64,000 bases of DNA from Streptomyces sp. NBC_00178 (GCF_036206005.1 NZ_CP108143.1:5981501-6045500), one strand, 5' to 3'; shown: positions 42,854 through 51,186, counted from the first letter of the stretch. A program made the numbers and translations. The notes: a model not told the origin generated them from the sequence alone.

Positions 42854-44119
42854 TCAGGAGCCGGCGTTCATGGCGCGGGTGATGTCCTCGGAGGCCTTCG
42901 CCGCCTCCTTCGCCGCGTCCCCGCCGGTCAGGACCGCGGTCATGTAGTCCTTGATCGGGTTCTCGGCCTCGACGGCGGCCCAGCCCGGTGTGTTCGGCGT
43001 CGCGTGCCCGTTCGCCGCACCGACGGCCATCGCCGACGCGCCGGGGTCCTTCGCCACGGCGGGGGCGAGGGTCGTCCGGTTGGGCACGTAGCTCATGGCC
43101 ACCGCGAGCTTCTGCTGCCAGGCGTCGCCCGTCAGCTCCTTGATGAACGTCAGCGCCGCCTCCGGGTGGCCCGCCGCGGCGGGGACGACCAGGTCGGAAC
43201 CGCCCGTGAACACCGCGCCCGGAGTGCCGGCCGTCTTCCCGGGGATGGGGAAGAAGCCCAGCTTGTCCGCGAGCCCGGGATTGTTCTCGGCGACCACCTT
43301 GGCCCCGCCCGGCGTGGAGATGACCTGGGCGACCTGCCCCTGCGCCATCACCTCGGCCTGCGGCGGGTCGTCCTCGTCGGAGTCCTTGGGGCCCTTGCCG
43401 AGGGCCTGGAGCTGCGCGTAGAAGGCCATGCCCCTTTGGGCCTCCGGCGTGTCGAGCGCACCCTTCCACCGGTCCCCGGACTCCGTGGCGAGGTCGCCGC
43501 CCTCGTCCCAGATGAAGCCCGCGAGGGCGTACCAGAGCTGGCCCGGCAGGTAGATGCCCTGCGTACCGCCCTTGTTGAGCTTCGTGGTGGCCGCGATCCA
43601 CTGCTCGCGCGTGGTGATCGCGGCCGGGTCGACTCCGGCCTTCTCGAACAGGTCCTTCCGGTAGATCACGACGCGGTTGGCCGCGTAGTACGGGATGCCG
43701 TACTGCTTCCCGTCGTACGCGCCCGGCTCGGCCAGGCCCTTCAGCCAGTCGTCGCCGTTCAGCTCGTCCTTCTTGTCGCTGAGGTCCAGCAGACCGCCGC
43801 TCTCCGCGAACTGGGCCACCTGGGTGTTGCCGGCCTCGATCACGTCCGGGGCGTCGTTGCTCGCCAGGGCGGCGGTGATCTTCTGGCCGATGCCGTCCCA
43901 CTCCTGGATCTGGATGCGCACGTCGATGTCGGGGTGCGCGGCCTCGAACCCCTTGGTGAACTCCTCCTGGAACGCGGCCGACACGCTGTCGCGCATCAGC
44001 CAGACGTCGACCTTCGTGACGCCTCCGGCCTCGTCGGCGGTGTCCCCACCGGAACTGCAGGCACTGAGCGCGGCGGCCGTCACGAGCGCGGACACACCGG
44101 CAAGCAAGCGGTACTTCAC
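42854..44119 (-). CDS. Extracellular sugar-binding lipoprotein
   Basis: 421-residue solute-binding protein. The signal MKYRLLAGVSALVTAAALSAC ends in a lipobox (LSAC), C21 being lipidated. The body is a type-1 family periplasmic-binding fold (VDVWLMRDSVSAAFQEEF, VFTGGSDLVVPAAAGHPEAA). First gene of the importer operon; its upstream region contains inverted repeats and faces the divergent GntR regulator. The GH20 gene in the cluster suggests chito-oligosaccharides or other N-acetylated sugars as ligand; this is inference. Confidence 0.93.
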   Translation of the reverse strand: MKYRLLAGVSALVTAAALSACSSGGDTADEAGGVTKVDVWLMRDSVSAAFQEEFTKGFEAAHPDIDVRIQIQEWDGIGQKITAALASNDAPDVIEAGNTQVAQFAESGGLLDLSDKKDELNGDDWLKGLAEPGAYDGKQYGIPYYAANRVVIYRKDLFEKAGVDPAAITTREQWIAATTKLNKGGTQGIYLPGQLWYALAGFIWDEGGDLATESGDRWKGALDTPEAQRGMAFYAQLQALGKGPKDSDEDDPPQAEVMAQGQVAQVISTPGGAKVVAENNPGLADKLGFFPIPGKTAGTPGAVFTGGSDLVVPAAAGHPEAALTFIKELTGDAWQQKLAVAMSYVPNRTTLAPAVAKDPGASAMAVGAANGHATPNTPGWAAVEAENPIKDYMTAVLTGGDAAKEAAKASEDITRAMNAGS

Positions 44120-44152
44120 GGTTCACCTCAACGGGAGCAGGACCTGACCACC

Positions 44153-44175
44153 TGACCAGTGAAGTCCACTGGACA
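44153..44175. promoter_or_regulatory. Operator candidate at the sugar importer
   Basis: TGACCAGTG (44153-44161) and CACTGGACA (44167-44175) form an inverted repeat with one mismatch, 34 bases upstream of the binding-protein start. The half-site CTGACCAGT recurs at 44305-44313 near the GntR gene, as expected of a shared divergent operator. A DasR-like consensus is similar but not identical. Confidence 0.55.
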
Positions 44176-44305
44176 GCTCACCTCTTGGTGGTGGATGAAG
44201 GTGGCATAGACCAATGAGGCCGTCAACCCCCTGTGTAGGAAGGGGATTTCGCGATACCTTGCCGACTGGCGCTGGGCTTCGGAGCGCGGCTGGTTACACT
44301 TTGCC

Positions 44306-44337
44306 TGACCAGTGGCCGTATGGAGCTCAACTGGTAA
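44306..44337. promoter_or_regulatory. Second operator candidate, near the GntR gene
   Basis: TGACCAGT (44306-44313) and ACTGGTAA (44330-44337) form a spaced inverted repeat, 28 bases before the GntR start. It is probably autoregulatory. Confidence 0.45.
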
Positions 44338-44365
44338 AGGGAGCGGAACACCGGAAAGGGCCTGC

Positions 44366-45208
44366 ATGAAAGCCGATGTGCCGGGGACGGTGCTCAAGCG
44401 TGAACGGACCCGCGACGCGGTCCTCGAACTGATCGAGAGCCGCAGCCCCGGTGACGCGATCCCGTCGGAGCGGGCCCTCTGTGCCCTGCTCGGCGTGTCC
44501 AGGCCCACCGTGCGCGCGGCCGTCGACGAGCTGGTCGCGGCCGGACTGCTGGTCCGCGAGCACGGGCGTGGGATGTTCGTCGCGCCGGAGAAGATCACCC
44601 AGGAGCTGGTCTCCGCCGACCTCTCCCTGACCCTTCCCAAGGCGGCCGGGGCATGGTCCAGCCGGCTGCTGGAGTTCACCACCCTCCAGGCCGGCGCCCG
44701 GGTCGGCCGCAAGCTGCGGATGTCGCCGGCCGAGGAGATCGTCTACGTCGCACGGCTGCGCCTGGTCGACGGCACCCCGATGGCGATCGAGCACCTGCAC
44801 ATCAGGGCCGCGCTGGTGCCGGGCCTGTCGGCCCAGGAGCTGGAGGACGGAGATCTCTACGAGCACCTGCGCCACACCCACGGAGTCCACGTCCGGGAGG
44901 CGGTCCAGGCCATCGAGCCCACCGTCGTCACGCGCGCGGAGGCCCAGCTCCTGGAGGTGCCCGAACTGTCGCCGGCGCTGCTCTTCGAGCGTCTGACCTC
45001 GGACACCGGCGGGCTGCCCGTGGAATACGTCCACTCGCTCTACCGGGGCGACCGCTACCGGATCGTCTCCCGGCTCGCCCTCGGTCCGGCGGCCGGCGGA
45101 GCCCCGCTGGTCAGGGACGGGCACCACCCGGGCATCCCGCCCGGGGACTTCGCGCACGGCGACCCGATCACATCGTCCACCAGGGGGGACATCCAGGCGG
45201 CGCCGTGA
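44366..45208 (+). CDS. GntR/HutC-family regulator with UTRA domain
   Basis: 280 residues. The N-terminal winged helix (RTRDAVLELIESRSPGDAIP, LLGVSRPTVRAAVDELVAAG) is followed by a UTRA effector domain (EIVYVARLRLVDGTPMAIEH, LPVEYVHSLYRGDRYRIVSR). The architecture equals that of DasR, but the sequence is clearly different, so this is a paralogue. It is divergent from the sugar importer and probably represses it until a sugar or sugar phosphate binds. The start follows GGAAAGGG. Confidence 0.9.
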   Translation: MKADVPGTVLKRERTRDAVLELIESRSPGDAIPSERALCALLGVSRPTVRAAVDELVAAGLLVREHGRGMFVAPEKITQELVSADLSLTLPKAAGAWSSRLLEFTTLQAGARVGRKLRMSPAEEIVYVARLRLVDGTPMAIEHLHIRAALVPGLSAQELEDGDLYEHLRHTHGVHVREAVQAIEPTVVTRAEAQLLEVPELSPALLFERLTSDTGGLPVEYVHSLYRGDRYRIVSRLALGPAAGGAPLVRDGHHPGIPPGDFAHGDPITSSTRGDIQAAP

Positions 45209-45331
45209 GCTGCCGGGTGCCCGCGCCGGGCCCCGCGGGGGAGGGTGCTGAGCCCCGGAGGGCCGTGTGGCGGCCGACGGAGCGGGCGGCCCGCACCCGC
45301 CCGGACGCCGTTCGCCCACCCCCGGGCCCCA

Positions 45332-45364
45332 GGCACACGTGACCCTCTGGCCCCCTGCACACGT
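45332..45364. promoter_or_regulatory. Two GCACACGTG repeats upstream of the thiamine-fold gene
   Basis: GCACACGTG occurs at 45332-45340 and again at 45356-45364, each containing the palindrome CACGTG, 24 bases apart. They lie 60-95 bases upstream of the gene at 45425 and may be a paired operator. Confidence 0.35.
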
Positions 45365-45424
45365 GCCATAGGGTCGGACCGAGCCGTGCGAGCCGACGGA
45401 CACGGCGGACATGAGGGAGGCACC

Positions 45425-45676
45425 GTGCGCTTGAGGGTGGAATTCACCACCGAGCCCTTCGATCTCGACGAGGCACCCGCCCACGCGGTCGTGGCCCGGG
45501 AGGTCATCCAGGCGGCCGACCTCGACGCCGTGGACGTCGGCCCCTTCGGGAACACGGCCGAGGGGAGCGCCGACCAGGTCCTCGCGGCCGTGGACTCACT
45601 GCTGCGCCGGGCGCTGGCCTCGGGCGCCACCCGGGTGTCCCTCCAGGTCAACGTGATCGGGGAGGACACCCCGTGA
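45425..45676 (+). CDS. Thiamine-binding-fold (MTH1187/YkoF-like) small protein
   Basis: 83 residues. The pattern VEFTTEPFDLDEAPAHAVVA ... VDVGPFGNTAEGSADQVLAA ... ASGATRVSLQVNVIGE matches the Thiamine_BP (MTH1187/YkoF) fold, ferredoxin-like small-molecule binders. The GTG at 45425 follows GGGAGG. The stop overlaps the GTG of the HTH gene by four bases, so the two proteins are made together. Placed directly before the urate operon, it may bind an effector for the regulator; no such role is known to me, so this is a hypothesis. Confidence 0.75.
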   Translation: MRLRVEFTTEPFDLDEAPAHAVVAREVIQAADLDAVDVGPFGNTAEGSADQVLAAVDSLLRRALASGATRVSLQVNVIGEDTP

Positions 45677-46050
45677 CCCAGCCGGCCGACCATCCGCTGG
45701 TCTCCGCGGTGAAGCCGCTCGTCGACGCCATGGGCGCCGAACTGCTGGATCCCGGGCAGGCCGCCGCCGACGACGTGGTCCTCGCCTGGGAGGGGACGGA
45801 CGTCGTCGCCGTACGCCTGCCGCAGCTCTCGGAATCGCTGGACCACATCCTCGCCGCGATGGAGCGGCGGCACGGAATGCCGCTCGCCGACCTGGACCGG
45901 AAGACCAAGCAGGGTGTGGTGCGCACGCTGGAGGCACGCGGTGCCTTCTCCGTGCGGCACGGTGTCGAGACGGTGGCCGGAGCCCTCGGCGTCAGCCGTT
46001 TCACCGTCTACAACTATCTGAACCGGGACAACTCGACCAAGGGCGAGTAG
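45673..46050 (+). CDS. HTH_22-type transcriptional regulator of the urate region
   Basis: 125 residues. The C-terminal DNA-binding part LDRKTKQGVVRTLEARGAF and VETVAGALGVSRFTVYNYLN resembles the HTH_22 domain of YheO/DauR-like regulators. The N-terminal 75 residues (PLVDAMGAELLDPGQAAADD, VVAVRLPQLSESLDHILAAM) form a small sensor-like region. It is coupled to the thiamine-fold gene upstream and lies 155 bases before uraD. It is a natural candidate for the protein that recognises the operator shared by uraD, catalase and aceB. Confidence 0.8.
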   Translation: MTQPADHPLVSAVKPLVDAMGAELLDPGQAAADDVVLAWEGTDVVAVRLPQLSESLDHILAAMERRHGMPLADLDRKTKQGVVRTLEARGAFSVRHGVETVAGALGVSRFTVYNYLNRDNSTKGE

Positions 46051-46114
46051 CCGAGCGCAATGCGGGTCGATGCCGTCGTCCGGGGACTCGGGCGGCGGCA
46101 TCATCTGTTCGTGG

Positions 46115-46135
46115 AATTTCAACAAACTGTTGACG
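46115..46135. promoter_or_regulatory. Operator overlapping the uraD promoter
   Basis: The 21-base element with core TTTCAACAAACTGTTGAC is identical to the catalase element (35855-35875, other strand). Its last six bases are the -35 of the uraD promoter. It contains the inverted repeat TCAACA/TGTTGA. Confidence 0.75.
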
Positions 46136-46159
46136 TGGTGTTGCGAAGGGCGTTAGCTA
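46130..46159 (+). promoter_or_regulatory. uraD operon promoter
   Basis: TTGACG (46130-46135) and TAGCTA (46154-46159) with an 18-base spacer, the same spacing as at the catalase gene. About 46 bases lie between the -10 and the uraD GTG. Confidence 0.6.
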
Positions 46160-46205
46160 TCCGCAGCCCGACAACGCACAGCGAAAAACAGCCACGGAGG
46201 CTCCC

Positions 46206-46727
46206 GTGACTTCGAGCTCCACACCGGGCCTGGCCCGGTTCAACACCCTGGCGGCCGGCGAGGCCACAGCCGCGCTGCACGAGGTGTGTGCCAGTGCGGC
46301 GTGGGGGGACTTCGTCCTCGCCCACCGGCCCTACGCCGACGTGGACGCCCTGCTCCTTGCGAGTGACGCCGCAACGGCCGACCTCTCGGCGCAGGACCTG
46401 GCCGAAGCGATGGCGGGCCACCCGCCGATCGGCCGCCCGAAGCCCGGGGACCCGGCCTCCGCCCGTGAGCAGCGGGGGATGGCCGGTGCGTCCGAGGAGC
46501 TCAGGACCGAGATGCTCGAACTGAACCTGGCCTACCAGGAGAGGTTCGGACACGTCTTCCTGATCTGTGCCACCGGAGCCACCGGTGAGCAGATGCGCGA
46601 CGCGGTGAAGTCCAGGATCGGGAACTCGCCCGGTGAGGAGCGCGGACACGTCCGCACCGAACTGGGCAAGATCAACCGCATCCGCCTGACCCGCCTCGTG
46701 CAGGACCCCCCAGAACAAGGAGCGTGA
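46206..46727 (+). CDS. uraD: OHCU decarboxylase
   Basis: 173-residue 2-oxo-4-hydroxy-4-carboxy-5-ureidoimidazoline decarboxylase, the last step from urate to S-allantoin. The helical fold is recognisable: LARFNTLAAGEATAALHEVC, ASAAWGDFVLAHRPYADVD, the catalytic histidine H72 in MAGHPPIGRPKPGD, and LNLAYQERFGHVFLICATG. The GTG start follows GGAGG. First gene of the urate operon; its stop overlaps a possible uraH start. Confidence 0.95.
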   Translation: MTSSSTPGLARFNTLAAGEATAALHEVCASAAWGDFVLAHRPYADVDALLLASDAATADLSAQDLAEAMAGHPPIGRPKPGDPASAREQRGMAGASEELRTEMLELNLAYQERFGHVFLICATGATGEQMRDAVKSRIGNSPGEERGHVRTELGKINRIRLTRLVQDPPEQGA

Positions 46728-46732
46728 CGGTC

Positions 46733-47119
46733 GTGAGCACCGACACCACCGCATCCGTGTCCACCCACATCCTGGACACCAGCACCGGCCGCCCCGCCGA
46801 AGCCGTCACCGTCTCCCTCGCCGCACGCGGCGGCGGCGACTACGTGACGCTCGGCGGATCCGCGACCGACGCGGACGGGCGCTGCAAGGACCTGCCGGCC
46901 CTGCCGGAGGGCACCACCCACGTACGGCTCGCGTTCGACACCGAGTCCTACTTCACAGCCAAGAAGCAAGCCGAGGCGCAGCAGGACGCCCCCCGCGTAA
47001 GGGACAGCGGCGCGTTCTTCCCGGAGGTGGCGATCACGTTCGCCGTCACCCCGGGCGAGCATTTCCACGTACCGCTGCTGCTCAACCCGTTCGGCTACTC
47101 CGTTTACCGAGGGAGCTAG
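46733..47119 (+). CDS. uraH: 5-hydroxyisourate hydrolase (transthyretin-like)
   Basis: 128 residues. Converts 5-hydroxyisourate, the urate oxidase product, to OHCU. Family marks are STHILDTSTGRPAEAV at the N-terminus, VAITFAVTPGEHFHVPLLLNPFGYS and the C-terminal signature YRGS. I prefer the GTG at 46733, ten bases after AAGGAG; a GTG at 46724 inside the uraD stop is too close to that site but would give nine-base-longer coupled translation. Confidence 0.95.
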   Translation: MSTDTTASVSTHILDTSTGRPAEAVTVSLAARGGGDYVTLGGSATDADGRCKDLPALPEGTTHVRLAFDTESYFTAKKQAEAQQDAPRVRDSGAFFPEVAITFAVTPGEHFHVPLLLNPFGYSVYRGS

Positions 47120-47125
47120 CAGACA

Positions 47126-48049
47126 ATGCCCACGATTCTCGGCCAGAACCAGTACGGCAAAGCAGAGAACCGCGTCGTCAGGATCACGCGGGACGGCGAC
47201 ACCCACCACATCAAGGACCTCAACGTCTCGGTCGCCCTCTCCGGCGACATGGACGACGTCCACTACTCCGGCTCCAACGCCAACGTCCTGCCGACGGACA
47301 CCACCAAGAACACGGTGTTCGCCTTCGCCAAGGAACACGGCATCGAGTCGGCCGAGCAGTTCGGCATCCACCTCGCGCGGCACTTCGTCACCTCGCAGGA
47401 GCCGATCGAGGTCGCCCGGATCCGGATCGAGGAGTACGGCTGGGAGCGCATCGCGACCTCCGACGGCAACTCGAAGTTCATCGGCGCGGACGAGGTCAAG
47501 CACTCCTTCGTCCGCAAGGGCCAGGAGACCCGGGTCACCCAGGTCACCTTCGACGGGACGAGGTGGGAGGTCGTCTCCGGCCTCAAGGACCTCACCGTCA
47601 TGAACTCCACCAACTCGGAGTTCTGGGGTTACGTCAAGGACAAGTACACGACGCTGAAGGAGGCGTACGACCGCATCCTCGCGACCGACGTCTCCGCCCG
47701 GTGGCGCTACAACTGGACCAGCGACGAGGAGCGCATGCCCAACTGGGAGAAGTCCTACGAGCAGACGCGCAAGCACATGCTCCAGGCCTTCGCCGAGACG
47801 TACTCCCTCTCGCTCCAGCAGACCCTGTACCAGATGGGTTCGCGCATCATCAACAACCGCAGCGAGATCGACGAGATCCGATTCTCCCTGCCGAACAACC
47901 ACCACTTCCTCGTCGACCTGGAGCCCTTCGGCCTCAAGAACGACAACGAGGTCTACTTCGCGGCCGACCGGCCCTACGGCCTCATCGAGGCGACGGTGCT
48001 CCGGGACGGCGTCGAGCCGAAGATCCCGGTCGACATGACCAACCTCTGA
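47126..48049 (+). CDS. pucL: Urate oxidase (factor-independent urate hydroxylase)
   Basis: 307-residue cofactor-free uricase: urate + O2 + H2O to 5-hydroxyisourate + H2O2. The charge-relay residues can be seen: K12 in NQYGKAENRVVRI, T57-D58 in VLPTDTTKNTVFAFA, and a histidine pair H259/H260 in LPNNHHFLVDLEPFG. Length is normal for the two-domain tunnelling fold. It lacks the UraD fusion seen in Bacillus PucL. It begins six bases after uraH. The peroxide it makes explains the shared control with catalase. Confidence 0.97.
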   Translation: MPTILGQNQYGKAENRVVRITRDGDTHHIKDLNVSVALSGDMDDVHYSGSNANVLPTDTTKNTVFAFAKEHGIESAEQFGIHLARHFVTSQEPIEVARIRIEEYGWERIATSDGNSKFIGADEVKHSFVRKGQETRVTQVTFDGTRWEVVSGLKDLTVMNSTNSEFWGYVKDKYTTLKEAYDRILATDVSARWRYNWTSDEERMPNWEKSYEQTRKHMLQAFAETYSLSLQQTLYQMGSRIINNRSEIDEIRFSLPNNHHFLVDLEPFGLKNDNEVYFAADRPYGLIEATVLRDGVEPKIPVDMTNL

Positions 48050-48060
48050 CGCGGAACTGA

Positions 48061-48094
48061 ACCGGCCCCCGCCCGCAGCCGGGCGGGGCCCGGT
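48061..48094 (+). terminator. Hairpin between urate oxidase and permease genes
   Basis: Fifteen-base arms (48061-48075 and 48080-48094) pair with one mismatch around a four-base loop. It lies 12 bases after the uricase stop and 20 bases before the next start, so it may act as partial terminator or mRNA-stability element within the operon. Confidence 0.65.
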
Positions 48095-48113
48095 CATCCC
48101 GGAGGGAACTCCC

Positions 48114-49514
48114 ATGGCACAGCCTGCAACGGGGCCGGCGAAAGGCCCGTGTACCGCACCACCGACCGCTGCCGACAGGGCAGTTCACCCGGTCGACGAA
48201 AAGCTCCCCCTCGCGCGGCTCGTCCCCGCCGCGCTCCAGCACATCGCCGCCATGTACGCGGGCGTCGTCACCCCTCCGCTCATCATCGGGCAGGCCGTCG
48301 GCCTCGGCACGGCCGGCATGACCCGGCTCATCGCGGCGAGCCTCCTGGTCGCCGGGCTCGCCACCCTCCTGCAGACCATCGGGGCCCGCCACTTCGCCGG
48401 GAACCGGCTGCCGTTCGTCAACGCGGCGTCCTCCGCGGGCATCGCGCCGATGCTCGCCATCGCCGAGACCAGCGCGCCGGGCCACCAACTCCCCTCGATC
48501 TACGGGGCCGTGATCGTCGCCGGTGTCTTCTGCCTCGCCGTCGGACCCTTCTTCGGGAGGCTGCTGCGCTTCTTCCCGCCGCTCGTCACCGGCGTCGTGA
48601 TCACCCTCATCGGCGTCACTCTGATGCCCGTACCCGTCGGCTGGGCGCAAGGGGGCGACGCGACCGCGGACGACTTCGGTGACATGAAGTTCCTGGGCCT
48701 GGCCGCCTTCACCCTCGTCGTGATCCTGCTGATCCAGCGCTTCGGGCGGGGCTTCGTGAAGCAGACCGCCCTGCTGGCCGGCATGTTCGCCGGCACCCTG
48801 GCCGCCGTACCCTTCGGACTCGCCGACTTCTCCGCCCTCGGGTCCGCCCCCGTGGCCGCCCTGCCCACCCCCTTCGCCTTCGGCGCGCCCGAGTTCCGTC
48901 CCGCCGCGATCCTCTCCCTCTGCATCGTGATGCTCGTGCTCATGACGGAGTCCTCCGCCGGCATGCTCGCCCTCGGCGAGATCTGCGACCGGCGCACCGA
49001 CGGGGCCACCATCACGCGCGGGCTGCGCACCGACGGCATCGCCACCCTCCTCGGCCCCGTCTTCGGAGGCTTCCCGACCAGCGCGTTCGCGCAGAACGTC
49101 GGCGTCGTGTCCCTGACCCGGGTGCGCAGCCGCTACGTCGTCGCCGCGGCCGGGGGTGCCCTGCTGGTGCTGGGGGCCTTCCCCGTGCTCGGAGCGGTCG
49201 TCTCGCTCGTGCCGATGCCCGTGCTCGGCGGCGCCGGCATCGTCCTGTTCGGCTCGATCGCCGTGAGCGGCATCCGGACCCTGGCCGAGGCCGGGCTCGA
49301 CGACAGCTCCAACATCGTCCTCGTGGCGGTGGCACTCGGCGCGGGCATCATCCCGCTCGCGGCCCCCGCCTTCTACGCCGGATTCCCCTCCTGGGCACAG
49401 ACCGTGCTGGGCTCGGGAATCAGCGCGGGAGCGCTCGTCGCGGTCCTGCTCAACCTGTTCTTCCACCATCTCGGCACCCACAGCCGTCCCGCTGTGGCAC
49501 TCAAATCCTCCTAG
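48114..49514 (+). CDS. NCS2 nucleobase:cation symporter (uracil-xanthine/urate type)
   Basis: 466-residue permease with about 14 helices. NCS2 motifs: LARLVPAALQHIAAMYAGVV, PFVNAASSAGIAPML, VVTGVVITLIGVTLMPV, TESSAGMLALGEI and PTSAFAQNVGVVSLTRVRSR with the conserved Q-N of the nucleobase-ATP symporter signature. Import of urate or xanthine is likely from its place directly after urate oxidase. Starts after GGAGGG. Confidence 0.93.
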   Translation: MAQPATGPAKGPCTAPPTAADRAVHPVDEKLPLARLVPAALQHIAAMYAGVVTPPLIIGQAVGLGTAGMTRLIAASLLVAGLATLLQTIGARHFAGNRLPFVNAASSAGIAPMLAIAETSAPGHQLPSIYGAVIVAGVFCLAVGPFFGRLLRFFPPLVTGVVITLIGVTLMPVPVGWAQGGDATADDFGDMKFLGLAAFTLVVILLIQRFGRGFVKQTALLAGMFAGTLAAVPFGLADFSALGSAPVAALPTPFAFGAPEFRPAAILSLCIVMLVLMTESSAGMLALGEICDRRTDGATITRGLRTDGIATLLGPVFGGFPTSAFAQNVGVVSLTRVRSRYVVAAAGGALLVLGAFPVLGAVVSLVPMPVLGGAGIVLFGSIAVSGIRTLAEAGLDDSSNIVLVAVALGAGIIPLAAPAFYAGFPSWAQTVLGSGISAGALVAVLLNLFFHHLGTHSRPAVALKSS

Positions 49515-49559
49515 GGTCCTGCCGTGCCCACATCGCCGCAGACAGAAGAAGGAAGCGCC

Positions 49560-50957
49560 ATGGCAGCCTCGGCAGACCCCAGGCCCACGCAACGCATCGT
49601 CATCGAGAACTGCTCGATCGCCACGGTCGACGCCCACGACACGGAGTACGCCTCGGGGCACGTCGTCGTGGCGGGCAACCGCATCGAGTCCGTCGGCGCG
49701 GGGAACGCGCCGCAGCAACTCGCCGACGTCGTACGCCGGATCGACGGCACCGGGCACCTCGTCACACCCGGTCTGGTCAACACCCACCACCACTTCTACC
49801 AGTGGATCACCCGGGGCCTCGCGACCGACCACAACCTCTTCGACTGGCTGGTCGCGCTCTACCCGACGTGGGCGCGCATCGACGAGCCGATGGCCCGGGC
49901 CGCCGCACAGGGCTCCCTCGCCATGATGGCCCGAGGCGGTGTCACCACCGCGATGGACCACCACTACGTGTACCCCCGCGGTTCCGGCGACCTGTCCGGC
50001 GCGATCATCGGCGCGGCCCGCGACATGGGCGTGCGCTTCACCCTCGCCCGCGGCTCCATGGACCGCAGCGAGAAGGACGGCGGCCTGCCGCCGGACTTCG
50101 CCGTCGAGAGCCTCGACGGCGCCCTCGCGGCGACCGAGGCGACCATCGACGCGCACCACGACGCCTCCTTCGACGCGATGACGCGGATCGCCGTGGCGCC
50201 CTGCTCGCCGTTCTCCGTTTCGACCGAACTTCTGCGACAGGGAGCCGAGTTGGCGCGCCGCCGCGGGGTGCGGCTGCACACGCACGGTTCGGAGACCGTC
50301 GAGGAGGAACAGTTCTGCAAGGAACTGTTCGGCATGGGCCCGACCGACTACTTCGAGTCCACCGGCTGGCTCGGCGACGACGTGTGGATGGCGCACTGCG
50401 TCCACATGAACGACTCGGACATCGCCGCCTTCGCCCGCACCGGCACCGGCGTCGCCCACTGCCCGTCCTCCAACGCCCGCCTCGCCGCCGGCATCGCGCG
50501 CGTCCCCGACATGCTCGCCGCCGGTGTCCCGGTCGGACTCGGCGTCGACGGCACCGCCTCCAACGAGTCCGGCGAGCTGCACACCGAACTGCGCAACGCC
50601 CTCCTCATCAACCGCCTCGGCGCCCACCGCGAGAAGGCCCTCAACGCGCGCCAGGCGCTGCGGCTGGGCACCCACGGCGGAGCCAGGGTCCTGGGCCGCG
50701 CCGACGAGATCGGCTCGCTGGAGCCGGGCAAGCTCGCCGACCTGGTGCTGTGGAAGCTCGACACCCTGGCCCACGCCTCGATCGCCGACCCGGTGACCGC
50801 GCTCGTCTTCGGCGCCGCGGCCCCCGTGACCCTCTCCCTCGTCGACGGCAGGCCCGTGGTCGAGGACAACCGCCTCGTCACCGCCGACGAGGACGCGATC
50901 GCCCGTGCCACCCGCGACGAGGCCAGGCGCCTCGCGCAGATCGCCGCCGGGGCCTGA
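49560..50957 (+). CDS. 8-oxoguanine deaminase (amidohydrolase)
   Basis: 465-residue metal-dependent amidohydrolase. The metal ligands are visible in NTHHHFYQW (H-x-H), RLHTHGSE, MAHCVHMNDSD and VGLGVDGTASNESGEL. The subgroup that includes 8-oxoguanine deaminase shares the WITRGLATDHNLFDWLVALYP and DHHYVYPRG segments. The product of 8-oxoguanine deamination is urate, which fits its place in the urate operon. A guanine or related deaminase is the alternative. The ATG at 49560 follows GAAGGAAG; a GTG 12 codons earlier is less likely. Confidence 0.9.
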   Translation: MAASADPRPTQRIVIENCSIATVDAHDTEYASGHVVVAGNRIESVGAGNAPQQLADVVRRIDGTGHLVTPGLVNTHHHFYQWITRGLATDHNLFDWLVALYPTWARIDEPMARAAAQGSLAMMARGGVTTAMDHHYVYPRGSGDLSGAIIGAARDMGVRFTLARGSMDRSEKDGGLPPDFAVESLDGALAATEATIDAHHDASFDAMTRIAVAPCSPFSVSTELLRQGAELARRRGVRLHTHGSETVEEEQFCKELFGMGPTDYFESTGWLGDDVWMAHCVHMNDSDIAAFARTGTGVAHCPSSNARLAAGIARVPDMLAAGVPVGLGVDGTASNESGELHTELRNALLINRLGAHREKALNARQALRLGTHGGARVLGRADEIGSLEPGKLADLVLWKLDTLAHASIADPVTALVFGAAAPVTLSLVDGRPVVEDNRLVTADEDAIARATRDEARRLAQIAAGA

Positions 50958-50978
50958 CGCCCCGCACCCCCATGAACA

Positions 50979-51010
50979 GGCCGGCCGAGGGGGACGGCCC
51001 TCGGCCGGCC
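50979..51010 (+). terminator. Terminator after the 8-oxoguanine deaminase gene
   Basis: Perfect 13-base arms GGCCGGCCGAGGG (50979-50991) and 50998-51010 with a six-base loop. It marks the likely end of the main urate transcript. Confidence 0.85.
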
Positions 51011-51186
51011 GCTGTGGACCGCACCGGCCCGCAGCAGCCCGGTCCGGTACGCGTACGAGCCGTACGCGCACCCGGCCGGGTGTGCCCGAAGCTGCCCGCA
51101 CCAGCTGCACGACCTGCACCAACGCACCACTCAGCACCACCTCCCTGACACCCACGTCGCCGACGTGTACCCGACCGGAGGAAGCC

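Noticed and set aside
44366..45208. Identification of the GntR gene as dasR
   Set aside because: Same domain layout and similar operator, but its sequence differs clearly from DasR as I remember it, including the N-terminus.
48061..48094. A riboswitch between urate oxidase and its permease
   Set aside because: The structure is a simple hairpin with a four-base loop and no conserved aptamer-like bases; no purine-riboswitch core is visible.
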